From Kineococcus mangrovi (GTDB taxonomy: Bacteria; Actinomycetota; Actinomycetes; Actinomycetales; Kineococcaceae): DNA of 64,000 nt. This document shows, in pieces, positions 17,471-25,671 of this stretch (position 1 is the stretch's first letter; every line of letters begins with the position of its first letter). The position numbers and the translations under genes were made by a program. Location: positions 248,001 to 312,000 of the forward strand of contig NZ_JBGGTQ010000003.1 in assembly GCF_041320705.1 (NCBI RefSeq), in the 5' to 3' direction. The notes beneath the pieces are model-generated. The model was not told the DNA's origin, did no database searches, and worked only from the letters and a program-made list of their open reading frames with translations.

Positions 17471-18124
17471 GTGCCCGGACCCCCGCCGTCGCGGCGGCCC
17501 CGGCTGGGGGTGATGGGCGGCACGTTCGACCCGGTCCACCACGGTCACCTGGTCGCGGCCAGCGAGGTCGCGGCCCGGTTCGCCCTGGACGAGGTCGTCT
17601 TCGTGCCGACGGGCCGGCCCTGGCAGAAGTCGCGCGGGGACATCGCCCCCGCCGAGCACCGCTACCTCATGACCGTCATCGCGACGGCGTCCAACCCCCG
17701 CTTCACGGTCTCGCGCGTCGACATCGACCGCGGCGGGTTCACCTACACGATCGACACGTTGCGCGAACTGCGCGACCTGCGGCCCGAGGCCGACCTGTTC
17801 TTCATCACCGGGGCCGACGCGCTGGCGCAGATCCTGCAGTGGAAGGACGTCGCCGAGCTCTGGTCGCTGGCGCACTTCGTCGGCGTGAGCCGGCCCGGGC
17901 ACGCCCTGAGCGACGACGGCCTGCCGATGGACGGGGTGAGCCTGCTGGAGGTCCCGGCGCTGTCGATCTCCTCCACGGACTGCCGCCGGCGCGTCGCCGA
18001 CGGTCTGCCCGTCTGGTACCTCGTGCCGGACGGCGTCGTGCAGCACATCTCCAAGCACCGCCTGTACGCCCCCGCGGCGGTGGACGGTCCCGCGGTCCCC
18101 GCCGTGGGAGGATCGAGGGGCTGA
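17471..18124 (+). CDS. nadD: Nicotinate-mononucleotide adenylyltransferase
   Basis: Makes deamido-NAD from nicotinate mononucleotide and ATP. The nucleotidyltransferase motif [15 protein letters not shown] and the C-terminal [25 protein letters not shown] are diagnostic. I use the GTG at 17471 (217 aa), which leaves a short tail before the catalytic strand; the ribosome binding site there (GCAGGAC) is weak, so a neighbouring start is possible. It is followed by rsfS, the standard neighbour. Confidence 0.93.
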   Translation: MPGPPPSRRPRLGVMGGTFDPVHHGHLVAASEVAARFALDEVVFVPTGRPWQKSRGDIAPAEHRYLMTVIATASNPRFTVSRVDIDRGGFTYTIDTLRELRDLRPEADLFFITGADALAQILQWKDVAELWSLAHFVGVSRPGHALSDDGLPMDGVSLLEVPALSISSTDCRRRVADGLPVWYLVPDGVVQHISKHRLYAPAAVDGPAVPAVGGSRG

Positions 18125-18168
18125 ACCGCCCGACCCCGCCTGACCGCGTGCCTTTCCCGAGGAGTCCC

Positions 18169-18549
18169 GTGCCCGCATCCGACCGTTCTCTCGAGCTCGT
18201 CCACGCCGCCGCGGCGGCGGCCGCCGACAAGCTCGCGACCGACGTGATGGCGCTGGACGTCTCCGACCAGCTGTTCATCACCGACGCCTTCCTGCTGGCC
18301 TCCGCGCCCAACGAGCGCCAGGTGCGCGCCATCGCCGAGGCCGTCGAGGAGAAGCTGCTGCCGCTGGGCGCCAAGCCGGTGCGGCGCGAGGGTGAGCGCG
18401 AGGGCCGCTGGATCCTGCTCGACTTCGTCGACGTCGTCGTCCACGTCCAGCACGTCGAGGAGCGCGAGTACTACGCCCTCGAACGGCTGTGGAAGGACTG
18501 CCCGCTGCTGGAGCTGCCGCAGCCGGCGACGAGCGACCAGCAGGCGTGA
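18169..18549 (+). CDS. rsfS: Ribosomal silencing factor RsfS
   Basis: 126 residues of the Iojap/RsfS family, which binds L14 and blocks subunit joining during starvation. Family marks are DVMALDVSDQLFITDAFLLASAPNERQVRAIA and the RWILLDFVDVVVHVQHVEEREYYALERLWKD block. GTG start with GAGGAG upstream. It follows nadD by 44 bp and overlaps the next gene by four bases. Confidence 0.95.
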   Translation: MPASDRSLELVHAAAAAAADKLATDVMALDVSDQLFITDAFLLASAPNERQVRAIAEAVEEKLLPLGAKPVRREGEREGRWILLDFVDVVVHVQHVEEREYYALERLWKDCPLLELPQPATSDQQA

Positions 18550-19178
18550 GCGCCCGCCGCGTCGTCCTCTGGCGGCACGGCCGCACCGCCTCCAACGCCC
18601 AGAACCGCTTCCAGGGCCAGCTCGACGTCCCGCTCGACGACGTCGGGCGCGCCCAGGCCGCCGACGCCGCGGCGCACCTGGCGGCGACGGCGCAGGACGT
18701 CGCCGCCGTCGTGTCCTCCGACCTGTCCCGGGCCGTCGACACCGCGCGCGCCTTCACCGCGCTCACCGGTCACGAGCTCGTCCAGGACTCCGCGCTGCGC
18801 GAGGTCGACGCCGGCGCGTGGCAGGGCCTGCTGGGGGAGGAGATCGCCGCGCGCTGGCCGGACGAGCACGCCGCCTGGCGCCGCGGTGAGGACGTCCGGA
18901 TGGGGGGTGGGGAGTCCCGCACCGAGCTCGGCCTGCGGGTCGCCGACGCCGTCGAGCGCCACGCCGCGGGCGTCGAGGGCACCCTCCTCGTCGCCTCCCA
19001 CGGGGCCGCGCTCAAGGCCGCCGTCGTGCGCCTGGTCGGCCTGCCCGTGACGGCGGGCGGCTCGCTCACGGGGTTGCGCAACTGCCACTGGGCGGTCCTC
19101 GGCCGGCGCGGTGACGGGTGGGTGCTGGAGGAGTACGACGCGGGGCCGGCGGGGGCCGGGGTCGGCGCCGAGGGCTGA
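18546..19178 (+). CDS. Histidine phosphatase family protein (phosphoglycerate-mutase-like)
   Basis: 210 residues. The catalytic RHG motif (VVLWRHGRTASN), SSDLSRAVDTARAF, the acid/base region LREVDAGAWQGLLGEEI and the second catalytic His (VASHGAALKAAV) are all present, so it should be an active phosphatase of the cobalamin-phosphatase/PhoE type. The start GTG 18546 overlaps the rsfS stop (GTGA), making translational coupling likely. The substrate is not clear; in this position the genes are often annotated as phosphoglycerate mutases without proof. Confidence 0.9.
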   Translation: MSARRVVLWRHGRTASNAQNRFQGQLDVPLDDVGRAQAADAAAHLAATAQDVAAVVSSDLSRAVDTARAFTALTGHELVQDSALREVDAGAWQGLLGEEIAARWPDEHAAWRRGEDVRMGGGESRTELGLRVADAVERHAAGVEGTLLVASHGAALKAAVVRLVGLPVTAGGSLTGLRNCHWAVLGRRGDGWVLEEYDAGPAGAGVGAEG

Positions 19179-19280
19179 CCGGGACCGGCCCGGCCGGGCG
19201 ACGCGGGTGGTCACGACCACCGCCGCCGGTGCGGTAGTGTTGTCCTCGTTGCCGGGGGAAACCCACGGTGACGAGAGCGA

Positions 19281-19353
19281 GGGGCTGTGGCGCAGCTGGT
19301 AGCGCACCTCCATGGCATGGAGGGGGTCAGGGGTTCGAGTCCCCTCAGCTCCA
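19281..19353 (+). tRNA. tRNA-Ala (GGC)
   Basis: 73 nt cloverleaf: acceptor GGGGCTG pairs with CAGCTCC, the D-arm holds GCGCAGCTGGTAGCGC, and the anticodon stem CCTCC/GGAGG has loop ATGGCAT with anticodon GGC. The T-arm is GGGGTTCGAGTCCCC and the discriminator is A. The 3' CCA is not encoded. A -10-like TAGTGT lies at 19235-19240. Confidence 0.97.
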
Positions 19354-19360
19354 CCCCGAC

Positions 19361-19388
19361 GAGGGCCCGGACGGTTGTCCGGGCCCTC
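19361..19388 (+). terminator. Terminator of the tRNA-Ala gene
   Basis: A perfect 12-bp stem GAGGGCCCGGAC / GTCCGGGCCCTC with GGTT loop, seven bases after the tRNA, followed by the pyrimidine-rich TCTCGTTCC. Confidence 0.85.
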
Positions 19389-19405
19389 TCTCGTTCCCGG
19401 GGCGT

Positions 19406-19433
19406 CTCCCCGGGGCGGTGCAGCCCCGGGGAG
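19406..19433 (-). terminator. Terminator of the leftward LLM oxidoreductase gene
   Basis: An 11-bp stem CTCCCCGGGGC / GCCCCGGGGAG with a 6-nt loop, eight bases beyond the stop of the convergent gene at 19442. It may also back up tRNA termination. Confidence 0.7.
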
Positions 19434-19441
19434 GGTCCCCG

Positions 19442-20467
19442 TCAGCGTGCGGGCTGCCAGCCCAGGGCCGGGGCCACGTGCTCGACGATCGAGCGCATGA
19501 GGTGGGCGTTGTAGTCCACGCCCAGGGCGTTCGGGATCGTCACCAGGAGCGTGTCGGCCTCGCGCACGGCCGCGTCCTTGGCCAGGTCCTCGGCCACCTG
19601 GTCGGGGTCGCCGGCGTAGGTCTTGCCGAAGCGCGCCAGCCCGGGTTCCCCGAGCGAGCCGACCTGGTCGGTCGAGCCGCGGTCGCGGCCGAAGTACGCC
19701 TCGTCGAGGTCGTCGACGATCGGCATCACGCTGCGGCTGACCGAGACCCGCGGTTCGCGCGCCCAGCCCGTCTCGCGCCACACCTGCCGGTAGAGCGCGA
19801 TCTGCTCGGCCTGCAGCTCGTCGAACGGGACCCCGGTGTCCTCGGTCAGCAGGGTCGAGCTCATGAGGTTCATGCCCTGCTCGGCCGCCCAGCGCGCGGT
19901 GGCCCGGGTTCCCGACCCCCACCAGATCCGCTCGGACAGCCCGGGGGACTGGGGCAGGACCGGCAGCCGCACGCTGCGCCCCGTCATCCGCGGGTTCGAC
20001 TCGGCGACCCCGGCCCCGGCGATCGCGCGCCGGAAGACGTCGGTGTGCCGGCGGGCCATGTCCGCCTCGGTCTCGCCCTCGGCGGGGACGTACCCGAAGG
20101 TCGCAGGGCCGTGCAGGGCGGGCTCGGGTGAGCCCCGGCTCACGCCGAGCTGCAGGCGGCCGTCGGAGATCAGGTCCGTCTGCGCGGCCTCCTCGGCCAT
20201 GTAGAGGGGGTTCTCGTACCGCATGTCGATGACGCCGGTGCCCAGCTCGATGCGGTTGGTGCGGGCGGCCATGGCGGCGAGGACGGGGAACGGGGCGGCC
20301 TGCTGGCGGGCGAAGTGGTGCACCCGCACGTAGGCGCCGTCGAAGCCGAGCTCCTCGGCGGCCACCGCCAGTTCGACGGTCTGGACGAGGGCCTCGCGCG
20401 CGGTCCGCGCGGCCGAGCCGGGGACCGGTTGGTAGTGCCCGAAGGACAGGAAACCGATGCGCTTCAC
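19442..20467 (-). CDS. LLM class flavin-dependent oxidoreductase
   Basis: 341 residues of the bacterial luciferase-like TIM-barrel family. It starts KRIGFLSFGHYQPVPGSA and has NRIELGTGVIDMRYENPLYMAEEAAQTDLIS, LQLGVSRGSPEPA and SERIWWGSGTRATARWAAEQGMNLMSS, the flavin-binding layout. GTG start at 20467. It uses FMN or F420; which one, and the substrate, cannot be told. It is divergent from the shikimate-dehydrogenase-like gene across a 47-bp gap that contains a long inverted repeat, so the two are probably co-regulated. Confidence 0.88.
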   Translation of the reverse strand: MKRIGFLSFGHYQPVPGSAARTAREALVQTVELAVAAEELGFDGAYVRVHHFARQQAAPFPVLAAMAARTNRIELGTGVIDMRYENPLYMAEEAAQTDLISDGRLQLGVSRGSPEPALHGPATFGYVPAEGETEADMARRHTDVFRRAIAGAGVAESNPRMTGRSVRLPVLPQSPGLSERIWWGSGTRATARWAAEQGMNLMSSTLLTEDTGVPFDELQAEQIALYRQVWRETGWAREPRVSVSRSVMPIVDDLDEAYFGRDRGSTDQVGSLGEPGLARFGKTYAGDPDQVAEDLAKDAAVREADTLLVTIPNALGVDYNAHLMRSIVEHVAPALGWQPAR

Positions 20468-20512
20468 GCCATCATTGAACCATCAACAACGGCGTCGTGT
20501 TCCATGATGGCG
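20467..20512. promoter_or_regulatory. 14-bp inverted repeat between divergent genes
   Basis: CGCCATCATTGAAC (20467-20480) and GTTCCATGATGGCG (20499-20512) are inverted copies with one mismatch and an 18-bp spacer. They are placed symmetrically just inside the two GTG starts (20467 and 20515). Each arm ends ATGATGGCG close to a start codon. This looks like an operator controlling both directions. Confidence 0.6.
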
Positions 20513-20514
20513 GG

Positions 20515-21387
20515 GTGAACTCGCCGGAGACCTCCCGAGACCTGCCCGACCGCATCACGAAGGACACCCGGCTGTGCCTGTCGCTGTCGGGACGGCCCAG
20601 CAACCTCGGCACCCGCTTCCACAACTTCCTCTACGCCGAGCTGGACCTCGACTTCGTCTACAAGGCGTTCACCACCGACGACCTGCCCGCCGCGGTCGCG
20701 GGCATCCGCGCCCTCGGGATCCGCGGCGCAGGCGTCTCGATGCCGTTCAAGGAGGCCGTGATCCCGCTCGTCGACGAGCTCGAGGCGTCCGCCGCGGCCA
20801 TCGACTCCGTCAACACCGTCGTCAACACGCCCCGCGAGGGCCGCTCGCACCTCGTCGCGCACAACACCGACTACCTCGCCGTCGCCGGGCTGCTGGCCCA
20901 GCACGGCATCACCCCGCAGGGCACCCCCGGCACCGCCGCGGTCCTCGGCAGCGGCGGGATGGCCAAGGCCTGCCTCGCGGCGCTGCGCGACGCCGGGTTC
21001 CCCGACCTGCTCGTCGTCGCCCGCAACGAGGCCACCGGCGCCCCGCTCGCCGCGCGGTACGGCGCCCGCTGGCTGCCCGCGCTCGAGGGCGCCGGACCCG
21101 ACCTGCTGGTCAACGCCACGCCCGTCGGGATGGCCGGTGGGCCCGCGGCGGGCGACCTGCCCGCCCCCCGTGAGGCCGTCGTCGCGGCGAAGGCCGTCGT
21201 CGAGGTCGTCGCCGTCCCCGAGGAGACGCCGCTGGTGCGGCTCGCGCGCGAGCTCGGCACCCCCCTCGTCACCGGGACCGAGGTCGCCGCCTGGCAGGCC
21301 GCCGAGCAGTTCGCGCTCTACACCGGCGTCCGCCCGAGCGCCGACCAGGTCCGCCGAGCGGGTGAGTTCTCGCGGCGCACCGTGTGA
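20515..21387 (+). CDS. Shikimate 5-dehydrogenase-like protein
   Basis: 290 residues, AroE family. The substrate-binding half has LSLSGRPSNLGTRFHNFLY (variant of the GxPxxHSxSPxxHN motif) and GAGVSMPFKEAVIPLVDEL with the catalytic Lys, followed by SVNTVVN and HNTDYLAV with the catalytic Asp. The NAD(P) half has VLGSGGMAKACLAAL. The altered N-terminal motif places it in a divergent branch, probably acting on shikimate or quinate analogues rather than serving as the main AroE (inference). I use GTG 20515; an upstream GTG at 20497 would lie inside the inverted repeat. Confidence 0.85.
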   Translation: MNSPETSRDLPDRITKDTRLCLSLSGRPSNLGTRFHNFLYAELDLDFVYKAFTTDDLPAAVAGIRALGIRGAGVSMPFKEAVIPLVDELEASAAAIDSVNTVVNTPREGRSHLVAHNTDYLAVAGLLAQHGITPQGTPGTAAVLGSGGMAKACLAALRDAGFPDLLVVARNEATGAPLAARYGARWLPALEGAGPDLLVNATPVGMAGGPAAGDLPAPREAVVAAKAVVEVVAVPEETPLVRLARELGTPLVTGTEVAAWQAAEQFALYTGVRPSADQVRRAGEFSRRTV

Positions 21388-21438
21388 ACCTCGCCCGGTC
21401 GGGCCCCGCGGGTCGGACGAGGACCGCATGATCGAGGC

Positions 21439-22407
21439 ATGTCCTCACCCGCTCGCCGTCTCCAGCCCGGCCCCGGTGGTGCCGAGGGGGAGGGGGTGAC
21501 CACTGCGCCCGGACCCCGCGACGACGGCGCCGGCGACCCCGCCGCCCCCCGGCCCGCGTCCGCCGACCCGTCCGCGGCCCCCGCTGCTGTCGCCGCCCGC
21601 CGCGGCACGGGGGGCCTCGACAGTCGCGGCCGCACCGCGGCGCTCGTCCTCGTCCCGGTGGCCGGGGCCGTGGCCGTGGCCGTCGCGGCGGTCCTCGCCT
21701 CGACACCCGTCGTGCTCGTCGTGGCCCTCCTCGCGCTGGGGGCCGTCACCGCGGCGCTCGCCGTCGCCCTCGCGGTGACCGTCCGCGCCCACCGCGAGGC
21801 CGAGCGCTCGGTCGGCTCGCTGCTGGCGGCCCTGGAGGCCGCCCGGGACGAGACGGTGCAGGACGCCGTCACGGGGCTGCTGAACCGTCGCGGCCTGGTC
21901 CTCGTCGGGCACCAGGTGATGGAGTCCGCGCGCCGCTCCGGGGGCGCGGTGCACGCGTGCGTCGTGGAGGTCACCCCGGGGGTCCAGCTCGGCGGCAGCC
22001 GGTCGGTCGAGGAGGTCCGTGCCCAGCGCGAGACCGAGTGGGCCGCGGCCGCGGCCGCCCTGCGCGGGGCGACCCGCACGTCCGACGTCGTCGCGCGCGA
22101 GGGTGAGGGCCGCTTCGTCGTGCTCGGTCCCGGCGCCGGGTTGCACGCGCAGGAGCTCGAGCGCCGCATCCGCGTGGGGCTGGCCCAGGGCCGGCTCGCC
22201 GGTGGTGGCGAGCGCGCGCCGCGGCTGGCCGTCGAGGCGGGGGCCGCCGTGCTGGCCCCGTGGGACGAGGGCGGTGTCAGCGACCTCCTCGTGCGGGCCG
22301 AGCAGGCCCTGGCCCAGCGCCGCGCCCTGCGCCGCAGCGTGCCGCAGCACGGGTGGGGCCGTCGCCGCGGCGACCGCAGCGCCCGCCCGGAACGCCCCGG
22401 GGCCTGA
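21439..22407 (+). CDS. Membrane protein with degenerate GGDEF domain
   Basis: 322 residues. A ~65-residue disordered Pro/Ala-rich start is followed by two membrane helices (about residues 72-115, AALVLVPVAGAVAVAVAAVLAS and VVALLALGAVTAALAVALAVTV) and a GGDEF-like domain that keeps DAVTGLLNRRGLVLV. The signature loop reads VVAREGEGRFVVL where active enzymes have R-GGDEF, so the catalytic Asp/Glu pair is lost. Diguanylate cyclase activity is unlikely; a c-di-GMP or nucleotide sensor or structural role is possible. Confidence 0.8.
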   Translation: MSSPARRLQPGPGGAEGEGVTTAPGPRDDGAGDPAAPRPASADPSAAPAAVAARRGTGGLDSRGRTAALVLVPVAGAVAVAVAAVLASTPVVLVVALLALGAVTAALAVALAVTVRAHREAERSVGSLLAALEAARDETVQDAVTGLLNRRGLVLVGHQVMESARRSGGAVHACVVEVTPGVQLGGSRSVEEVRAQRETEWAAAAAALRGATRTSDVVAREGEGRFVVLGPGAGLHAQELERRIRVGLAQGRLAGGGERAPRLAVEAGAAVLAPWDEGGVSDLLVRAEQALAQRRALRRSVPQHGWGRRRGDRSARPERPGA

Positions 22408-22462
22408 CCCCCTCCTCGTCCGCGTCCCCGCAGCGCCCCGTCGGCGCCCGGCCGCCACGGAG

Positions 22463-22562
22463 TAGGCTGTGCGGGTGTCCTCCCGCCGACTTCCCAGCCG
22501 GTGCTGAGCTGCTGCGACCTCGCAGGTGCTCGCACCGAGACCCCTCCTGCGCGAGGGGTCTT
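22463..22562 (+). promoter_or_regulatory. leuS leader with possible attenuator
   Basis: -10-like TAGGCT (22463-22468) is followed seven bases on by GTG 22475, which opens an 11-codon leaderless frame ending TGA at 22507. Downstream, GACCCCTC / GAGGGGTC (22539-22546 and 22553-22560, plus flanking A-T) forms a hairpin ending in TT, like a terminator. CCTCGCAGG (22519-22527) can pair instead with CCTGCGCGAGG inside that hairpin. Mutually exclusive pairing plus a short peptide is the layout of an attenuator, but the peptide is not Leu-rich. Confidence 0.45.
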
Positions 22563-22618
22563 CCGCTGTCAGGGGCAGGTCGCAGGTGCGGGACGCACGC
22601 GAGCACCGGGAGGACGGG

Positions 22619-25138
22619 ATGACTGACGTGTCGGTTGAGCAGACCGAGGAGCACGACGAGCAGCGCTACGACGCCTTCGCGCTGCAGGAGAAGTGGTTGC
22701 CGGTCTGGGACGACCTCAAACCCTTCCGCAGCGGGCAGGCGGGCGACGAGCGCCCGAAGAAGTACGTGCTCGACATGTTCCCGTACCCCTCCGGCGACCT
22801 GCACATGGGGCACGCCGAGGCGTACGCGCTGGGCGACGTCATCGCGCGGTACTGGGTGCAGCGCGGGTTCGACGTCATGCACCCCATCGGCTGGGACGCG
22901 TTTGGCCTGCCCGCGGAGAACGCGGCCATCAAGCGCGGCCTGGACCCGCGGCGGTGGACGTACGACAACATCGCCCAGCAGCGCGCCTCGATGCGCCGCT
23001 ACGCCTGCTCCTTCGACTGGGACCGCGTGCTGCACACGTCGGACCCGGAGTACTACAAGTGGAACCAGTGGCTGTTCCTCAAGCTGTACGAGAAGGGCCT
23101 GGCCTACCGCAAGGACTCCCTCGTCAACTGGGACCCGGTCGACCAGACCGTGCTGGCCAACGAGCAGGTCCTGCCCGACGGCACGTCGGAGCGCTCCGGC
23201 GCCAAGGTGGTCAAGAAGAAGCTGACCCAGTGGTACTTCCGGATCACCGAGTACGCCGACCGGCTGCTGGACGACCTGGACCGCCTCGAGGGTCAGTGGC
23301 CCGCCAAGGTCATCTCGATGCAGCGCAACTGGATCGGGCGTTCGATCGGCGCCGAGGTCGAGTTCGCGATCGAGGGCCGCGCCGAACCCGTCACGGTCTA
23401 CACGACCCGGCCCGACACCCTGCACGGCGCGACGTTCATGGTCGTCGCGGCCGACTCCGACCTGGCCGAGGAACTGGCCGCCGGCGCCACCCCCGAGGTC
23501 CGCGAGGCGTTCGAGGCGTACCGCACGCAGGTGCAGGAGACCTCCGAGATCGACCGCCTCTCCTCCGAGCGCGAGAAGACCGGCGTCGACCTGGGCCGCG
23601 TCGCGGTGAACCCCGTCAACGGCGAACGCCTGCCGATCTGGGCCGCCGACTACGTGCTGGCCGACTACGGCACCGGCGCCGTCATGGCCGTGCCCGCCCA
23701 CGACCAGCGCGACCTCGACTTCGCCCGTGCGTTCGCCCTGCCCGTGCGGGTCGTCGTCGACGTCCGCGACGCCGAGGGGAACCCGCTGCCCGACCCGGCG
23801 GAGTCCGGCGAGGCCACGGCCGGCGACGGCGTGCTGGTGAACTCCGGCCCGCTGGACGGCCTGGACAAGGGGGCCGGCATCGCGAGGGCGATCGAGCTGC
23901 TGCAGGCCGAGGGCAGGGGCCGGCCGGCGAAGAACTACCGGCTGCGCGACTGGCTCATCTCCCGCCAGCGGTACTGGGGTACCCCGATCCCGGTCGTGCA
24001 CACCGAGCACGGCGAGGTCCCCGTCCCCGAGGACCAGCTGCCCGTGCTGCTGCCGCCGTCGGAGGGGCTGAACCTCACGCCGAAGGGCACGAGCCCGCTG
24101 GGGGCGGCGCAGGACTGGGTCAACGTGCCCAGCCCGGTCGACGGGTCCCCGGCGCGCCGCGACCCGGACACGATGGACACGTTCGTCGACTCGTCCTGGT
24201 ACTACCTGCGGTTCGTGTCCCCGGACGACGACACGAAACCCTTCGACACCGACCTCATCGCCCAGTGGGGTCCGATCGACCAGTACGTCGGCGGGGTGAC
24301 CCACGCGATCCTGCACCTGCTGTACGCGCGGTTCATCACCAAGGTCCTGCACGACCTGGGGTACCTGCCGTTCGACGAGCCGTTCACCCGCCTGCTGAAC
24401 CAGGGCATGGTGCAGATGGACGGCTCGGCCATGAGCAAGTCCAAGGGCAACCTGGTCCGGTTGTCCGACCAGCTCGAGGAGCACGGCGTCGACGCCGTCC
24501 GGCTGACGATGGCGTTCGCGGGCCCGCCCGAGGACGACATCGACTGGGCCGACGTCTCCCCGTCGGGCTCGGCGAAGTTCCTGGGCCGCGCGTGGCGGCT
24601 GGCGCGCGACGTCACCTCGCCGGTCGGGGCCGACGCGGCGAGCGGTGACGTCGGCCTGCGACGGGTGACCCACCGGACGCTGCACGACGTCGCCGGGCAC
24701 GTGGAGGCGTTCCGCTTCAACGTGGCCGTGGCGCGCGTCATGGAACTGGTCAACGCGACCCGCAAGGCCATCGACTCCGGTCCGGGCGCGGACGACCCCG
24801 CCGTGCGCGAGGCCACCGAGGCCGTGGCGGTCGTGCTGTCCCTGTTCGCGCCGTACGTGGCCGAGGACATGTGGTCGCTGCTCGGCCACGAACCCGCCGT
24901 CGCGCGGGCCGGGTGGCCGGCGGTGGAGGAGTCGCTGCTGGTCGAGGACACCGTGACGTGCGTCGTCCAGGTCAAGGGCAAGGTCCGCGACCGCCTCGAG
25001 GTCGCTCCCGACATCACGAGTGAGGCGTTGCAGGAGCTGGCGATGGCCTCGGAGAAGGTGCAGGCGGCCCTGGCCGGTGCGGGGATCCGGACGGTCGTCG
25101 TCCGGGCCCCGAAGCTGGTCAACATCGTCCCGGCCTGA
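22619..25138 (+). CDS. leuS: Leucyl-tRNA synthetase
   Basis: 839 residues, class I synthetase charging tRNA-Leu. ATG 22619 has GGGAGGAC upstream. The HIGH motif is HMGH in [18 protein letters not shown]; the CP1 editing domain (about residues 230-420) contains [19 protein letters not shown]; and the KMSKS motif is AMSKSKGN. The C-terminal tRNA-binding region ends with a typical [13 protein letters not shown]. Length and domain order are normal. A leader with hairpins lies upstream. Confidence 0.97.
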   Translation: MTDVSVEQTEEHDEQRYDAFALQEKWLPVWDDLKPFRSGQAGDERPKKYVLDMFPYPSGDLHMGHAEAYALGDVIARYWVQRGFDVMHPIGWDAFGLPAENAAIKRGLDPRRWTYDNIAQQRASMRRYACSFDWDRVLHTSDPEYYKWNQWLFLKLYEKGLAYRKDSLVNWDPVDQTVLANEQVLPDGTSERSGAKVVKKKLTQWYFRITEYADRLLDDLDRLEGQWPAKVISMQRNWIGRSIGAEVEFAIEGRAEPVTVYTTRPDTLHGATFMVVAADSDLAEELAAGATPEVREAFEAYRTQVQETSEIDRLSSEREKTGVDLGRVAVNPVNGERLPIWAADYVLADYGTGAVMAVPAHDQRDLDFARAFALPVRVVVDVRDAEGNPLPDPAESGEATAGDGVLVNSGPLDGLDKGAGIARAIELLQAEGRGRPAKNYRLRDWLISRQRYWGTPIPVVHTEHGEVPVPEDQLPVLLPPSEGLNLTPKGTSPLGAAQDWVNVPSPVDGSPARRDPDTMDTFVDSSWYYLRFVSPDDDTKPFDTDLIAQWGPIDQYVGGVTHAILHLLYARFITKVLHDLGYLPFDEPFTRLLNQGMVQMDGSAMSKSKGNLVRLSDQLEEHGVDAVRLTMAFAGPPEDDIDWADVSPSGSAKFLGRAWRLARDVTSPVGADAASGDVGLRRVTHRTLHDVAGHVEAFRFNVAVARVMELVNATRKAIDSGPGADDPAVREATEAVAVVLSLFAPYVAEDMWSLLGHEPAVARAGWPAVEESLLVEDTVTCVVQVKGKVRDRLEVAPDITSEALQELAMASEKVQAALAGAGIRTVVVRAPKLVNIVPA

Positions 25139-25650
25139 TGGCCGCAGCACCTGCGGCCCTGCCGCCGTCCACCCCGCGGCTGCTGCTGCGGCGGTGGACG
25201 GCGGGCGACCGCGAACCGTTCGCGGCGATGAACGCCGACCCCGAGGTCGTGCGGTACGTCCCGGCGATCCCGGACCGCGCGAGCTCGGACCGGCTCGCCG
25301 ACTACGCCGACGGGTGCTTCGACCGGCTCGGGTTCGGCCTGTCCGCGCTCGAGCGCCGGGACACCGGGGAGTTCGTCGGGTTCACCGGGCTGCACCGGAT
25401 GCGCTGGTACCCCGAGGACGTCGAGATCGGCTGGCGCCTGGCCCGGTCGGCCTGGGGGCGGGGGTTCGCGACCGAGGCCGCCCGCGCGTGGGTCGAGCAC
25501 GCCCGGGGGCTGGACCTGCCCCGGCTCATCTCGGTCGTGGACCCGGGCAACGCCGCCAGCCTGGCCGTCACCGGCAGGCTGGGGATGACCGAGGGGTGGC
25601 GCGCCGAGCGCGAGGGACGGCCGCACGTCGTCATGGTCCTGGACCTGTGA
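25138..25650 (+). CDS. GNAT family N-acetyltransferase (RimJ/RimL-like)
   Basis: 170 residues. It starts with TPRLLLRRWTAGDREPFAAMNADPEVV, the RimJ/RimL-type opening, and has the acetyl-CoA loop as IGWRLARSAWGRGFATEAARAWV and the NAASLAVTGRLGM motif. These enzymes acetylate N-termini or small amines; the substrate is unknown. The ATG shares a base with the leuS stop (TGATG), so it is probably translated from the leuS message. Confidence 0.88.
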   Translation: MAAAPAALPPSTPRLLLRRWTAGDREPFAAMNADPEVVRYVPAIPDRASSDRLADYADGCFDRLGFGLSALERRDTGEFVGFTGLHRMRWYPEDVEIGWRLARSAWGRGFATEAARAWVEHARGLDLPRLISVVDPGNAASLAVTGRLGMTEGWRAEREGRPHVVMVLDL

Positions 25651-25671
25651 CGCGCGGCCGCCCGCCCCGGC

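Noticed and set aside
22430-22618. T-box leader before leuS
   Set aside because: I found no TGGNACCGCG-like T-box sequence and no specifier loop arrangement, so only a hairpin/leader-peptide attenuator was kept as a weak call.
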